DNA of 13,293 nt, taken from positions 1 to 13,293 of the forward strand of contig JBCDCZ010000114.1 of the NCBI GenBank assembly GCA_039180865.1. The letters are read 5' to 3'. This DNA comes from JBCDCU01 sp039180865 (GTDB lineage Bacteria > Pseudomonadota > Alphaproteobacteria > Rhizobiales > JACESI01). The translations under genes and the position numbers were made by a program. The notes beneath the pieces were generated by a model. It saw only the letters and a program-made list of their open reading frames with translations, was not told the origin of the DNA and searched no databases. Shown here in pieces: positions 1-7,835 of the stretch. Numbering within the stretch: the first letter of the stretch is position 1; every line of letters begins with the position of its first letter.

Positions 1-951
1 CGGCCAGATCAAATGGGTGGTTTGCAGAAGCCCGAGATCCTCCGGACCTGTGATCCGGCGCGACAAGTTCAAATGACGGTCGAGTATCTCACGCGCTTTT
101 TCCGGTTTGAACTTATCCTTCTGCAGAATGTTCGGTTGAACAACCCTCAAGACGACGTCGTCAACTGAGGTTACGTTCGTCTCGTCATCCAATGTTGCAA
201 TGGGCGGAGCGTTCTGAAGACGTAGAAGGCCATACCCGACGATGGCGCAGAGAAGAATGACAACCAAGGACAGGAAGGTTGCCCGACCTCTCTGCCCCCT
301 TTTTGCCTGCCGCAACGCATGATCGTCAGGAGAATCGCCGAATAGCGCGGGACTTGCGAAAATCAGAACCGCAAAGAATGTATATGCGTGGGTCCCCGTC
401 AGCGCCATCGCCTGCATGAGCGTGTCGTTGATTGCAAGCAGATAGCCGAGGCTGTTCCAAGGAAAGCCGGTGAGAATGAAAGTTCTTAGCCATTCAATCA
501 GTGCAAAACTTGCTGCGAGAACGACAATGCGCCGATACCCCGTTGTCCAGAACATCCGGGCAATCAGGGCTGCAAATGCGTAGAAGAATGCAAGCGCTGC
601 CGGTAACGCGATGACACCGAGTGGCAAAAGGGCTGCGAAACGGTCCGCATTGACGAGAAAGGCGGAACCGAGCCACCACAGCCCCGCGACGAAATACCCG
701 AAGCCAAAAAGCCAGCCCCGCCAGAACGCAGGCATCAAAGCTGCAAGTCCGCGTTTCCCCGGTGCAGCGACAGCTCCATCAAGCAGAAAGACAAAAACCG
801 GAAAGCTAATCGCCATGAAAGCAATCAAGTGAAACGGTGCCTGACCGAGGGCGGTGAGCGCACCGGCGGAAATGCAAAGGATTTGCATACGCCAGCCTGA
901 AAGCAGGATGATGGAATGTCCGGTCTTTTCGAGCGTACGGCTTGCGATCAC
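1..951 (-). CDS. lnt: Apolipoprotein N-acyltransferase Lnt, 3' end outside the window
   Basis: Lnt is an inner-membrane enzyme that transfers an acyl chain from a phospholipid to the N-terminal cysteine of apolipoproteins, the last step of lipoprotein maturation. I translated the strand by hand. The frame is open for 317 codons from a GTG at 951 to the window edge. It shows several hydrophobic segments (about residues 14-60, 75-95, 105-133, 141-160, 185-203 and 225-245), the family motif EWLRTFILTGFPWNSLGY at 153-170, and the start of the nitrilase-like domain (VVQPNILQKDKF, 270-281). It stops at LIWP; in the family the next residue is the catalytic Glu. About 200 residues of nitrilase domain therefore lie off the left edge. 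The GTG overlaps the corC stop by four bases (GTGA), which suggests translational coupling. An ATG at 888 is a less likely start because it would cut the first membrane segment. Confidence 0.93.
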   Translation of the reverse strand, partial: MIASRTLEKTGHSIILLSGWRMQILCISAGALTALGQAPFHLIAFMAISFPVFVFLLDGAVAAPGKRGLAALMPAFWRGWLFGFGYFVAGLWWLGSAFLVNADRFAALLPLGVIALPAALAFFYAFAALIARMFWTTGYRRIVVLAASFALIEWLRTFILTGFPWNSLGYLLAINDTLMQAMALTGTHAYTFFAVLIFASPALFGDSPDDHALRQAKRGQRGRATFLSLVVILLCAIVGYGLLRLQNAPPIATLDDETNVTSVDDVVLRVVQPNILQKDKFKPEKAREILDRHLNLSRRITGPEDLGLLQTTHLIWP

Positions 952-2096
952 GGGATATCCTTGTGACCAGCCGTCTCGCCGTTATCACCCTGCGATGTCA
1001 ATTCTCCCCCTGGTATCTGCTGCTCTGATTGGGTTTGCCCTACACGCTCTCGACCACGCCTGCGCTTGGGCTGAGGTTTTGTGCCAACGATCCTGACCCG
1101 ACGAATGCGCCGCGGGTCAGCATCGACGATCTCAAGGTCATGGTCATCGATCGCCTTCACGACCTCGCCACGAACAGGCACCCTTCCAAGCTTGGTGAAG
1201 ATGAGTCCACCAAGCGTTGCGACATCATCATCATCAACGTCAACATCGAGTGAGAGACCGACAGTTTCGACGACGTCCTGGATCGGTATGCGTGCGTCGG
1301 CCAGCCAGCGATTGCCACTTTCTTTCACGATCAGCGGCGCCTCGTCGTCATCGTGTTCGTCTTCGATATCGCCGACGATTGCCTCGACGACATCTTCCAT
1401 GGAAATCAGACCATCCGTCCCACCGTATTCATCAATCACCAGGGCCATTTGGGCCCGGGTTGCCTGCATCTTGGCAAAGATGTCGGCGGCTGGCATCGAT
1501 GGAGGAACAAACAAGAGGGGGCGCAGGAGATCTGCGGTCTCAAGCGTCTTTTTCAAATCGACGACGCTCAGATCATAATCGACCACGTCATTGCGTTTCG
1601 GGCTATCGTCATCGTTCTTATCGCCAGGATTCTTCTCGGCAAGGCTGATGATGTAACCAAGGACATCCTTCACATGGACAATGCCAATCGGGTCGTCGAG
1701 CGTTTCGCGATAGACAGGCAACCGGGAATGGCGCAGTTCTTCCAGCTGAAACAGAAGTTCACCGAGAGTGATTGATGCTTCAACCCCGTCGATATCGATG
1801 CGCGGAATCATGATGTCATCCGCACGGACCTCGCGCAGCCGCAAAATGTTGCGCAGCATGGCCCGCTCTGCCGGTGAAAACGTCCGGTCCGCGTCTTCCT
1901 GTTCGAGAACAACTTCCAGGTCCTGGCGCAGCGACCCGTTCTTTCTGAAAGGTAGCATCCCCTTTATGAAACCGAGGAACCCAGAAACGCCTGAGGCGGA
2001 GGTACCCTCTCGTTCTTCGGGCACGCCCGCATCATCCGCGTCCGAAGGAGGGGGCGAGGCAGTCGACTGGGTACTGGACGATTGATCTTCACTCAT
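948..2096 (-). CDS. corC: CorC/HlyC-type CBS-domain protein (YbeX family)
   Basis: A 382-residue soluble protein of the CorC/YbeX family, linked in enterobacteria to cobalt/magnesium efflux and, more recently, to ribosome homeostasis. The N-terminus (1-38) is a Ser/Pro/acidic low-complexity tail. It is followed by the family segment at about 55-95 (PAERAMLRNILRLREV, then DIMIPR), a first CBS motif around 95-155 (RLPVYRETLDDPIGIVHVKD), a second around 190-250 (MALVIDEYGGTDGLISMEDV) and a C-terminal CorC_HlyC domain at about 255-338 (LGGLIFTKLGRVPVRGE). There is an extra charged tail of about 45 residues. An acidic run after CBS2 (EDEHDDDE) is visible. No membrane segments are present, so it is the short CorC type and not the DUF21 transporter type. 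The ATG overlaps the ybeY stop (ATGA), and its own stop overlaps lnt. The biochemical role is not settled by sequence. Confidence 0.93.
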   Translation of the reverse strand: MSEDQSSSTQSTASPPPSDADDAGVPEEREGTSASGVSGFLGFIKGMLPFRKNGSLRQDLEVVLEQEDADRTFSPAERAMLRNILRLREVRADDIMIPRIDIDGVEASITLGELLFQLEELRHSRLPVYRETLDDPIGIVHVKDVLGYIISLAEKNPGDKNDDDSPKRNDVVDYDLSVVDLKKTLETADLLRPLLFVPPSMPAADIFAKMQATRAQMALVIDEYGGTDGLISMEDVVEAIVGDIEDEHDDDEAPLIVKESGNRWLADARIPIQDVVETVGLSLDVDVDDDDVATLGGLIFTKLGRVPVRGEVVKAIDDHDLEIVDADPRRIRRVRIVGTKPQPKRRRGRERVGQTQSEQQIPGGELTSQGDNGETAGHKDIP

Positions 2097-2620
2097 CGCT
2101 CGACCGGGTCGCGGTAGGGATCATCGATGCCAAGATGGGAGAGTATGGCAATTTCAAGTCTTTCCATTTCGTCCGCTTCCTTATCATGAGCATGGTCCAA
2201 ACCCAAAAGGTGAAGGAAGCCATGGACGATCAAATGTTGAACATGGTGTGAGGGATCTTTTTGATCAAGAGCCGCTTCGCGCTCAATCGTCTCGTAAGCA
2301 AGGACGATATCTCCGAGAAACGGACCGAATATCGGGCTTTTGGGTGCATTTTGCGGAAACGATAACACGTTAGTCGGCGTGGGTTTGCTACGATGGTTGG
2401 CATTCAAAACCGCAATCTTTTCATCATTGGTGAATACCAGACTGACTTCGGACCCTGCGCGGATTGTAACATTAAGGGCGGTAAATCCGGGGTGCTGAAG
2501 TACGGCTGCAAGCGTCTTTTCCGCCAGCGCTTGGAGATCTATTTCGTCAGACCAACCTCCGGCTTCCACCAGACAGTCTACAGCGAGTGGGAGAGGTTCA
2601 ACACTCTGATCAGCGGGCAT
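2093..2620 (-). CDS. ybeY: Endoribonuclease YbeY
   Basis: A 175-residue single-domain metalloprotein of the UPF0054 family. It acts in 16S rRNA 3'-end maturation and 70S ribosome quality control in the cytoplasm. The zinc site is visible as HGFLHLLGLDH at residues 133-143, with the three His (133, 137, 143) in the expected spacing; the usual Tyr of the motif is Leu141. Upstream it carries the family stretch NANHRSKPTPTNVLSFPQ (73-90) and GDIVLAYE (103-110). The frame stays open into phoH, but ATG 2620 is chosen because it gives normal family length and has AAAGG four bases upstream. This start overlaps the phoH stop by 11 bases. The neighbours phoH and corC match the enterobacterial ybeZ-ybeY-ybeX order. 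Confidence 0.95.
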   Translation of the reverse strand: MPADQSVEPLPLAVDCLVEAGGWSDEIDLQALAEKTLAAVLQHPGFTALNVTIRAGSEVSLVFTNDEKIAVLNANHRSKPTPTNVLSFPQNAPKSPIFGPFLGDIVLAYETIEREAALDQKDPSHHVQHLIVHGFLHLLGLDHAHDKEADEMERLEIAILSHLGIDDPYRDPVER

Positions 2621-3626
2621 CGCGCCTTTCGACCACCTCCGCATGATGCGTGTCACCATCATAAGCCTCAATGATGCGGGCAACCAGTTTGTGACGCACC
2701 ACATCACCCGCGCCGAAGCGGATCTGAGAAATCCCTGGAACATTCTCCAGGATGCGCAGCGACTCAACGAGACCGGACTGAACGCCCCGCGGTAGATCGA
2801 TCTGGCTCGGATCTCCTGTGATGAACATTTTTGATTCTTCGCCAAGGCGCGTCAGAAACATTTTCATCTGCATCGATGTCGTATTCTGTGCCTCATCGAG
2901 GATAATAGCGGAATTGGCCAATGTGCGGCCACGCATGAAGGCAAGCGGCGCGATCTCGATCATTCCGGTCGTGAGCGCTCTGTCGACGCGTTCCGGCGGC
3001 ATCATGTCATAGAGCGCATCGTATAGGGGACGCAGGTAAGGGTCGACTTTTTCCTTCATATCTCCTGGCAAAAATCCGAGCCGCTCGCCCGCTTCAACCG
3101 CCGGACGGGATAAAATCAGACGATCAACCTCGCCTCGCTCCAACATGGCTGCCGCAAAGGCGCAGGCCAGATACGTTTTCCCGGTTCCCGCCGGTCCGAT
3201 GCCAAAAACCATCTCATGGGCATCCATCGCGCGGATGTAAGCGTCCTGGGTCTTGCTGCGGGCAACGAGGGTCTTTTTTCGCGTTGATATCTGCGCGAAT
3301 TTGACCTTCGCTTTCTTTTCCATTGTCGGAAGCACGAGCTGATTTGCCTCATCGGCAACCATGCGGATCGCACCTTCTACCTCACCCGCGTCGATCGTCC
3401 GGCCCATACTGATTTGTTCGTAAAGCGTTTCGAGCGTGCGATGCGCGTGGTCGCAGGCGTCTTCCTCTCCGCGTAGCGTCACCTGATTGCCTCGGGTTAC
3501 CGCCTCCACCCCGATGCGCTGTTCGATGAGAGCAAGGTTCTGATCATACTGACCAAACAGATCCATGGCATGGCGATTGTCATCGAACGCTATGACCCGT
3601 TCCGTCAGTTGCGGCGTGCTTGTCAC
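2610..3626 (-). CDS. phoH: PhoH-family ATPase (YbeZ-like)
   Basis: A cytoplasmic P-loop NTPase of the PhoH/YbeZ family, thought to work with YbeY in RNA metabolism. With the GTG start it has 338 residues. An N-terminal KH-like region (about 10-90, with DNRHAMDLFGQYDQNLALIE) precedes the PhoH ATPase domain. The Walker A motif is GPAGTGKT near residue 148, the Walker B-like motif is AIILDEAQN near 244, and a conserved segment MFITGDPSQIDLPRG follows. The start is ambiguous. The frame also offers TTG at 3641, but a strong GGAGGT lies at 3630-3635, inside that longer version and three bases before GTG 3626, so I prefer the GTG. The gene follows miaB by 22 bases and overlaps ybeY, consistent with one transcript. 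Confidence 0.95.
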   Translation of the reverse strand: MTSTPQLTERVIAFDDNRHAMDLFGQYDQNLALIEQRIGVEAVTRGNQVTLRGEEDACDHAHRTLETLYEQISMGRTIDAGEVEGAIRMVADEANQLVLPTMEKKAKVKFAQISTRKKTLVARSKTQDAYIRAMDAHEMVFGIGPAGTGKTYLACAFAAAMLERGEVDRLILSRPAVEAGERLGFLPGDMKEKVDPYLRPLYDALYDMMPPERVDRALTTGMIEIAPLAFMRGRTLANSAIILDEAQNTTSMQMKMFLTRLGEESKMFITGDPSQIDLPRGVQSGLVESLRILENVPGISQIRFGAGDVVRHKLVARIIEAYDGDTHHAEVVERRDAR

Positions 3627-3629
3627 AGA

Positions 3630-3635
3630 ACCTCC
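3630..3635 (-). promoter_or_regulatory. Shine-Dalgarno sequence that sets the phoH start
   Basis: A perfect GGAGGT lies three bases upstream of GTG 3626 on the minus strand. The spacing is short, but no comparable site precedes the alternative TTG at 3641. It is the main argument for the shorter PhoH start. Confidence 0.55.
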
Positions 3636-3648
3636 GTCCAAGTCCGGG

Positions 3649-5112
3649 CTAAGCCGTTATCGGCGCCGAATTTCCAATCATCTTACCAAAAAGGGAATTC
3701 GAACCAATCTTCTCGATCCGAACCTGCGCGATTTCCCCGATCAATTCAGGATTTGCGTCGACCTGGATTGCCTGCAAAAAGGGTGATCGCCCGGCGAGTT
3801 GTCCCGGGAAACGGCCTTCGCGTTCGAAAAGCACCGTCATTTCCATTCCAAGGCAAGAGGCATTGAACGCTTTTTGCTGAGCCCGCAGTAAAGCTTGCAA
3901 CGCTTCGAGCCTTTCGGATTTCACAGCTTCTTCAACCTGTATCTCAGCATCTGCGGCAGGTGTGCCCGGGCGCGTAGAGTATTTGAAGGAGTAAGCCGAT
4001 GCGTAGGTTACACGACGCACGAGGTCCATCGTATCGTCGAAATCGGCATCGGTTTCACCTGGAAACCCAACGATAAAATCACCGGACAAGGCTATATCGG
4101 GCCGGGCCTCGCGAATGCGATCGATCACGCGGAAATAATCATCTCGGGTGTGGCGCCGGTTCATTGAGTTCAGAACGCGATCGGATCCCGACTGGACCGG
4201 AAGATGAAGGTACGGCATCAACAACGGCAGATCGCGATGCGCAGCAATCAGGCGATCATCCATGTCGTTGGGATGACTTGTTGTATAACGCAGGCGATCA
4301 AGTCCATCGATCCTGGCAAGCCGGAAGAGGAGATCGCCCAAACCGATCGGGCTGCCGCCTGCATCCTCGCCGTGCCACGCATTGACGTTTTGCCCGAGTA
4401 ACGTCACTTCGCGCACGCCGGCATCCACCAGCCGCTGCGCTTCGTCAACGATCTGGCTGACAGGGCGCGAAACTTCGGCACCACGTGTATAAGGCACCAC
4501 ACAGAATGCGCAGAACTTATCGCATCCTTCCTGGACGGTGAGAAATGCCGCAGGACCCCGTGCATTGATCTGGCGCCGGGTAGACGGTGCGAGGTGTTCG
4601 AATTTGTCTTCGGTAGGAAATTCAGTCTCCACAGCGGTTTCAAGACGACCCGAATTGGCATCCGCGACCATGCCGGAAAGTCTGTGATAGCTCTGTGGGC
4701 CAACGACGAAGTCAACAACCGGCGCGCGGCGCTTGATTTCCTGCCCTTCAGCCTGTGCAACGCAACCAGTCACCCCGATCAGAGTTGCTTTCCCCGACTT
4801 CTCCCGTCGGTTCTTTATCTGGCGCACACGTCCAAGCTCGGAATAGACCTTTTCCGAGGCCTTTTCCCGAATGTGGCATGTATTCAGAAGCACAAGGTCG
4901 GCGTCTTCGATTGAATCCGTCTCGCTATAACCGCTCTTGGCAAGCTGATCGCTCATCCGTTCGCTGTCATAGACATTCATCTGACAACCATAGGTCTTAA
5001 TGAAAACCCGACGGTTTACGCTTGTTGCGGCATTGTCGGACCCATCGGATCTGTCTTCAGTCTTATCCTTGCCAGATGCCTTGAGCACTATTGTTTCGCT
5101 CGCTTCGCTCAT
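3649..5112 (-). CDS. miaB: tRNA-2-methylthio-N6-dimethylallyladenosine synthase MiaB
   Basis: A radical-SAM methylthiotransferase that converts i6A-37 of tRNAs reading UNN codons to ms2i6A. It uses two [4Fe-4S] clusters and S-adenosylmethionine. The 487-residue protein has the N-terminal UPF0004 domain with three cluster Cys (KTYGCQMN Cys43, LNTCHIRE Cys79, GVTGCVAQ Cys117). The radical-SAM motif CDKFCAFC follows (Cys197, Cys201, Cys204), and a C-terminal TRAM domain covers roughly the last 65 residues. The N-terminal extension of about 33 residues is polar and probably disordered. The ATG at 5112 has only a weak purine stretch in front of it. A TATAAT-like hexamer lies 36 bases upstream. The gene heads the conserved miaB-phoH-ybeY-corC-lnt series, and its dependence on Fe-S clusters fits the presence of nfuA upstream. 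Confidence 0.96.
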   Translation of the reverse strand: MSEASETIVLKASGKDKTEDRSDGSDNAATSVNRRVFIKTYGCQMNVYDSERMSDQLAKSGYSETDSIEDADLVLLNTCHIREKASEKVYSELGRVRQIKNRREKSGKATLIGVTGCVAQAEGQEIKRRAPVVDFVVGPQSYHRLSGMVADANSGRLETAVETEFPTEDKFEHLAPSTRRQINARGPAAFLTVQEGCDKFCAFCVVPYTRGAEVSRPVSQIVDEAQRLVDAGVREVTLLGQNVNAWHGEDAGGSPIGLGDLLFRLARIDGLDRLRYTTSHPNDMDDRLIAAHRDLPLLMPYLHLPVQSGSDRVLNSMNRRHTRDDYFRVIDRIREARPDIALSGDFIVGFPGETDADFDDTMDLVRRVTYASAYSFKYSTRPGTPAADAEIQVEEAVKSERLEALQALLRAQQKAFNASCLGMEMTVLFEREGRFPGQLAGRSPFLQAIQVDANPELIGEIAQVRIEKIGSNSLFGKMIGNSAPITA

Positions 5113-5147
5113 TCTCGACGTCGACTACTTTAGATTGTAGAAAAAGG

Positions 5148-5195
5148 ATTATAGCCGCCCCTTTTCGTCCCTTTCGGCTTCAAGTGCAACCGAAA
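5148..5195 (-). promoter_or_regulatory. Possible miaB promoter with upstream inverted repeat
   Basis: The 101-base spacer between the acyltransferase stop and miaB is the largest gap inside the ten-gene run. It holds a TATAAT hexamer at 5148-5153, preceded by GGC. Further upstream is a 6-bp inverted repeat TTTCGG/CCGAAA (5190-5195 and 5172-5177) with a 12-base loop. I cannot find a convincing -35 hexamer at 16-18 bases, and no U-run follows the hairpin. An internal promoter for miaB is plausible but unproven. Confidence 0.3.
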
Positions 5196-5213
5196 TCAAG
5201 CGCAAGACGGATG

Positions 5214-6029
5214 TCAGACTGCGGTCGAACCGATAGCCTCGCGCCGTAACACTCTGACATCCTGATGAAGCGCTTGCGCGAGGTCTTTCCGGTTTTCGAA
5301 AGATTGCGCCGCATAGGGTGTGCCGAACGCGATCGTTGCATCGACACCGCCCTTTCGGATCACCGACCACAAATGGGGTGCCATATCCATATCGCCATAA
5401 AATCCCATGATCGCGCGATCCGGCGTTCCCACAACAATTCCCTGAAGATGCGTATAGGCGATGGCGACGGGTTGAACCTGAACATCAGTATCCTTCATTC
5501 CCCTCAGTTCCTCTCCGCGGCTTTTCGAGTTAGCGGGCAGCGCACCGAAGAGGGCCGTTCTAAACGGCAATACCCGGCCACCATCGCTCGACGTGCCTTC
5601 TGCAAAAAGAACCAGCACATCGCCTGTCTCTAGCCGGGCCGATATCTCTCTGGCGCTTCCGGCAGTCTTGGTACGTCGCTCGCGATCGACAAAAACTGTG
5701 CGCTGAAGCGCGGCAAGAAGACCAACGCCCGGCCAGGTTCTCACTTCCCGTTTCGCGACAAAAGACACACTTCCGACTGTCGAAAAAGCAAGGATATCCA
5801 GCCAGGATACATGGTTCGCGACAATCAAGAGCGGGCGATCATCAGCCATATGCCCTTTCACCGTCACTTTTAGTCCGACCAGTCGGGAGGCCATGCGATG
5901 CCAGAAGACCGGCAGGTTCCTTTTCAGTTGCCAGTTGAAGCGGTTTGCCAGAAATTGAACCGGAATCAAGGGCACGGTGACGACAACAATCAGTGCGAGA
6001 ACGCCGGATGCCCGTAGGTTTTCAAGCAT
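5214..6029 (-). CDS. 1-acyl-glycerol-3-phosphate / lyso-ornithine lipid acyltransferase family protein
   Basis: A membrane-associated PlsC-family acyltransferase of 271 residues. One hydrophobic segment (about 8-27) precedes the catalytic domain. The HX4D active site is NHVSWLD, with His73 and Asp78, and the acyl-acceptor motif appears as FAEGTSSDGGRVLPF (142-156), with Ala in place of the common Pro. In rhizobia the acyltransferase in this region is OlsA, which acylates lyso-ornithine lipid; others in the family make phosphatidic acid (PlsC). No OlsB partner is visible here, so the substrate is left open. The frame is open further upstream into fur, but ATG 6029 is preferred: it lies 10 bases after the fur stop, with GAGGGG in front, and gives normal family length. 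Confidence 0.88.
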   Translation of the reverse strand: MLENLRASGVLALIVVVTVPLIPVQFLANRFNWQLKRNLPVFWHRMASRLVGLKVTVKGHMADDRPLLIVANHVSWLDILAFSTVGSVSFVAKREVRTWPGVGLLAALQRTVFVDRERRTKTAGSAREISARLETGDVLVLFAEGTSSDGGRVLPFRTALFGALPANSKSRGEELRGMKDTDVQVQPVAIAYTHLQGIVVGTPDRAIMGFYGDMDMAPHLWSVIRKGGVDATIAFGTPYAAQSFENRKDLAQALHQDVRVLRREAIGSTAV

Positions 6030-6039
6030 CACCGGCCCC

Positions 6040-6498
6040 TCACCGGTCCTTCTCTCCACCGGAAGGGTCATCCGACAACGGAACACCGTAAAGCTCGAGA
6101 CGATGGTCGACCAGCCGATAACCGAGTTCACGAGCAATCGCTTCCTGCAGTTTTTCGATCGCTTCGTTGTTAAACTCGATAACCGTGCCCGTGCGCAAAT
6201 CGATCAGATGATCATGATGCTCTTCGGGAACGGTCTCATACCGCGAACGGCCATCGCGGAAATCATGACGCTCGATTATGCCCGCATCCTCGAAGAGCTT
6301 TACGGTCCTGTAAACTGTCGAAATTGAGAGATTGGGGTCAATCTGGACCGCACGCTGGTAGAGCTCTTCAACATCAGGATGGTCTTCGGAATCTTCCAGA
6401 ACACGCGCGATGATTCGCCGTTGTTCGGTCATACGCATGCCTTGCGCGACGCATAAATCTTCCAGTGTCTGACGTTCGGGCGTTTGCATTTCTGTCAC
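6040..6498 (-). CDS. fur: Fur-family metal regulator (rhizobial Mur/Fur type)
   Basis: A 152-residue DNA-binding regulator of the ferric uptake family. The N-terminal winged helix (about 10-88) includes GMRMTEQRR, ISTVYRTVKLFEDAGIIERHDF and GRSRYE. The dimerisation domain starts at the metal-binding EEHHDHL (92-98) and ends with the conserved LGYRLVDHRLELYGVP. After HHDHL, classical Fur has a CxxC structural zinc pair; here the sequence reads IDLRTGTVIEF, with no Cys. That is the pattern of alphaproteobacterial Fur/Mur proteins, several of which respond to Mn(II) rather than Fe(II). The start is GTG 6498; ATG 6489, three codons later with GGTG before it, is equally acceptable. It is 41 bases downstream of rimI and 10 bases ahead of the acyltransferase. 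Which metal it senses cannot be told from sequence. Confidence 0.92.
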   Translation of the reverse strand: MTEMQTPERQTLEDLCVAQGMRMTEQRRIIARVLEDSEDHPDVEELYQRAVQIDPNLSISTVYRTVKLFEDAGIIERHDFRDGRSRYETVPEEHHDHLIDLRTGTVIEFNNEAIEKLQEAIARELGYRLVDHRLELYGVPLSDDPSGGEKDR

Positions 6499-6538
6499 CG
6501 GCAGATAAAGCGGATCCGGGCGGCTCGGGACACCTCAC

Positions 6539-7075
6539 CTAGCGAAGATCGCATCGCATGACAAGCGCGCGAGCGCGCTGGTCGTTGCTTTCCCCCGGCA
6601 CGTCCGTGTTCGAGCGTCCTTCATCTGACCGGCCAGCATAGTAGGAGTTTCGTTCGCCGACCTTCTTAAAACCGAGCTTTCGATAAAGAGTTACAGCGCC
6701 CTCATTGGTCTCATCGACCTCAAGGAAGAGATGACCGATACGATCGGCATAAAGATGATCCATTACCCGTTGCATGAGCGCACGGCCAACGCCAAGCTCG
6801 CGAGCATCCGGGGCAACGGCGATTGTCAGTATTTCCGCCTCGTCCGCGGCTACCCGGGCAAGGACAAAAGCTCTTGGCTCCTTCGAGGCTGGACGGAACA
6901 GTGTCGCCGGGCGCGTCGCCATATAGGCAATAACGGTATCGTCAAGAATCAGACGGGCGAGTTCGTCTGCTGTCCAGCCGCGGTGAAACGACTGCGCATG
7001 GACATCGGAGAGCGCCGCGCAACAGTCAACGCGCGCCGTTTCGACGATTATGTCGGTGTTCAAAAAAGACCACAT
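6539..7075 (-). CDS. rimI: Ribosomal-protein S18-alanine N-acetyltransferase RimI-like (GNAT)
   Basis: A 178-residue GNAT acetyltransferase. RimI acetylates the N-terminal Ala of ribosomal protein S18, and related proteins act more broadly on N-termini. Visible family features are SFHRGWTADELARLI (29-43), the core strand EILTIAVAPDARELGVGRALM (81-101) holding the acetyl-CoA pyrophosphate loop, and LEVDETNEGAVTLYRKLGFKKVGERNSYY (118-146). Compared with usual RimI (about 150-160 residues) there is a polar insertion of about 20 residues (149-168) before the last strand ALVMRCDL. The ATG overlaps the tsaB stop by one base (TGATG). The tsaB-rimI adjacency is widespread in bacteria and supports the call over an unrelated GNAT. 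Confidence 0.87.
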   Translation of the reverse strand: MWSFLNTDIIVETARVDCCAALSDVHAQSFHRGWTADELARLILDDTVIAYMATRPATLFRPASKEPRAFVLARVAADEAEILTIAVAPDARELGVGRALMQRVMDHLYADRIGHLFLEVDETNEGAVTLYRKLGFKKVGERNSYYAGRSDEGRSNTDVPGESNDQRARALVMRCDLR

Positions 7076-7809
7076 CAGCGGTGACCCGCGAAAAGTGGGG
7101 CCATTTTTTGTGGTTTGGCGTCAGGTTTGCGAAGGTAAAGCGGATCCGGCGGGGAGGTATACATCCCGTCTTGATACATGCGAATTCCAAGATCGGCCAC
7201 ACTGTCAATATCCGGAGCGGCGTGTTCGTGGATGATGCGCACGTCTCGGCCACACTCTTCAAGAACCGGTTTCGCCGCCGCAGCGCCTGAACCTGCGAGA
7301 TTGATCGATTCTCCGCCATCCGGCACGGCTTCGAACAATCGGTGGTTAAGGGCCTCGTTTTCCAACAGCGCGCCCTTCGACAAGCTCTCCGGCCAGTCTG
7401 ATGAGCCTTGGCGGGAAAACCGCTCAGCGAAGACATCCCCGCGACTTGCGTTTAAAAGTACGAGGACCGATTCATCCATTCCGGAAACCATGCGAAACGC
7501 TTTGAGCGCATGGGCATGAAGGACCGGCACCCCGATGACGGGAATATCGAGCGCAAGACCGAATCCGCGTGCCGCGGAAAGGCCCACCCTTATACCAGTG
7601 AACGTCCCAGGTCCGATCGTCACAACAATGGCGCGAAGATCGTCGTAATCGGCACCGGCCTCTGCCAGCACCCTGCCAATCATTGGGATGAGACGCTCAG
7701 CGTGGCCGCGCCCGATTTCCTCGACCGATCGACAGCGATCGGAATCCTTCACACGTTCAACAAGAACGGAACAATTTACCGAAGCCGTATCGATTGCGAG
7801 GATTGCCAT
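7075..7809 (-). CDS. tsaB: tRNA threonylcarbamoyladenosine biosynthesis protein TsaB
   Basis: A 244-residue ASKHA-fold protein that scaffolds the TsaB-TsaD-TsaE complex, which transfers threonylcarbamoyl to A37 of ANN-decoding tRNAs. The N-terminus MAILAIDTAS is the family's first beta hairpin. HAERLIPMI (36-44) and the signature GPGTFTGIRVGLSAARG (66-82) are clear, followed by NASRGDVFAE (120-129), equivalent to the DARRGEVY segment of homologues. The C-terminal part is weakly conserved, as is normal. ATG 7809 fits the family start exactly, although no good Shine-Dalgarno precedes it. It lies 26 bases after nfuA and is probably co-transcribed. TsaD, TsaE and TsaC are not in this window. Confidence 0.93.
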   Translation of the reverse strand: MAILAIDTASVNCSVLVERVKDSDRCRSVEEIGRGHAERLIPMIGRVLAEAGADYDDLRAIVVTIGPGTFTGIRVGLSAARGFGLALDIPVIGVPVLHAHALKAFRMVSGMDESVLVLLNASRGDVFAERFSRQGSSDWPESLSKGALLENEALNHRLFEAVPDGGESINLAGSGAAAAKPVLEECGRDVRIIHEHAAPDIDSVADLGIRMYQDGMYTSPPDPLYLRKPDAKPQKMAPLFAGHR

Positions 7810-7835
7810 ACGCGCGGAACCAGCGCGAAATTCCG

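Noticed and set aside
494..832. Short open frames on both strands (494-679 minus, 611-832 plus) within the lnt region
   Set aside because: The continuous lnt reading frame with recognised motifs explains this stretch.
1081..1775. Three long plus-strand open frames (1081-1578, 1217-1648, 1353-1775) opposite corC
   Set aside because: They overlap each other and a clear CBS-domain protein. Their products are Ser/Arg-rich without any family pattern, typical of antisense frames in G+C-rich coding DNA.
5558..5564. Second Irr half-site TTCTAAA
   Set aside because: It lies inside the acyltransferase coding region and has no matching TTTAGAA arm.
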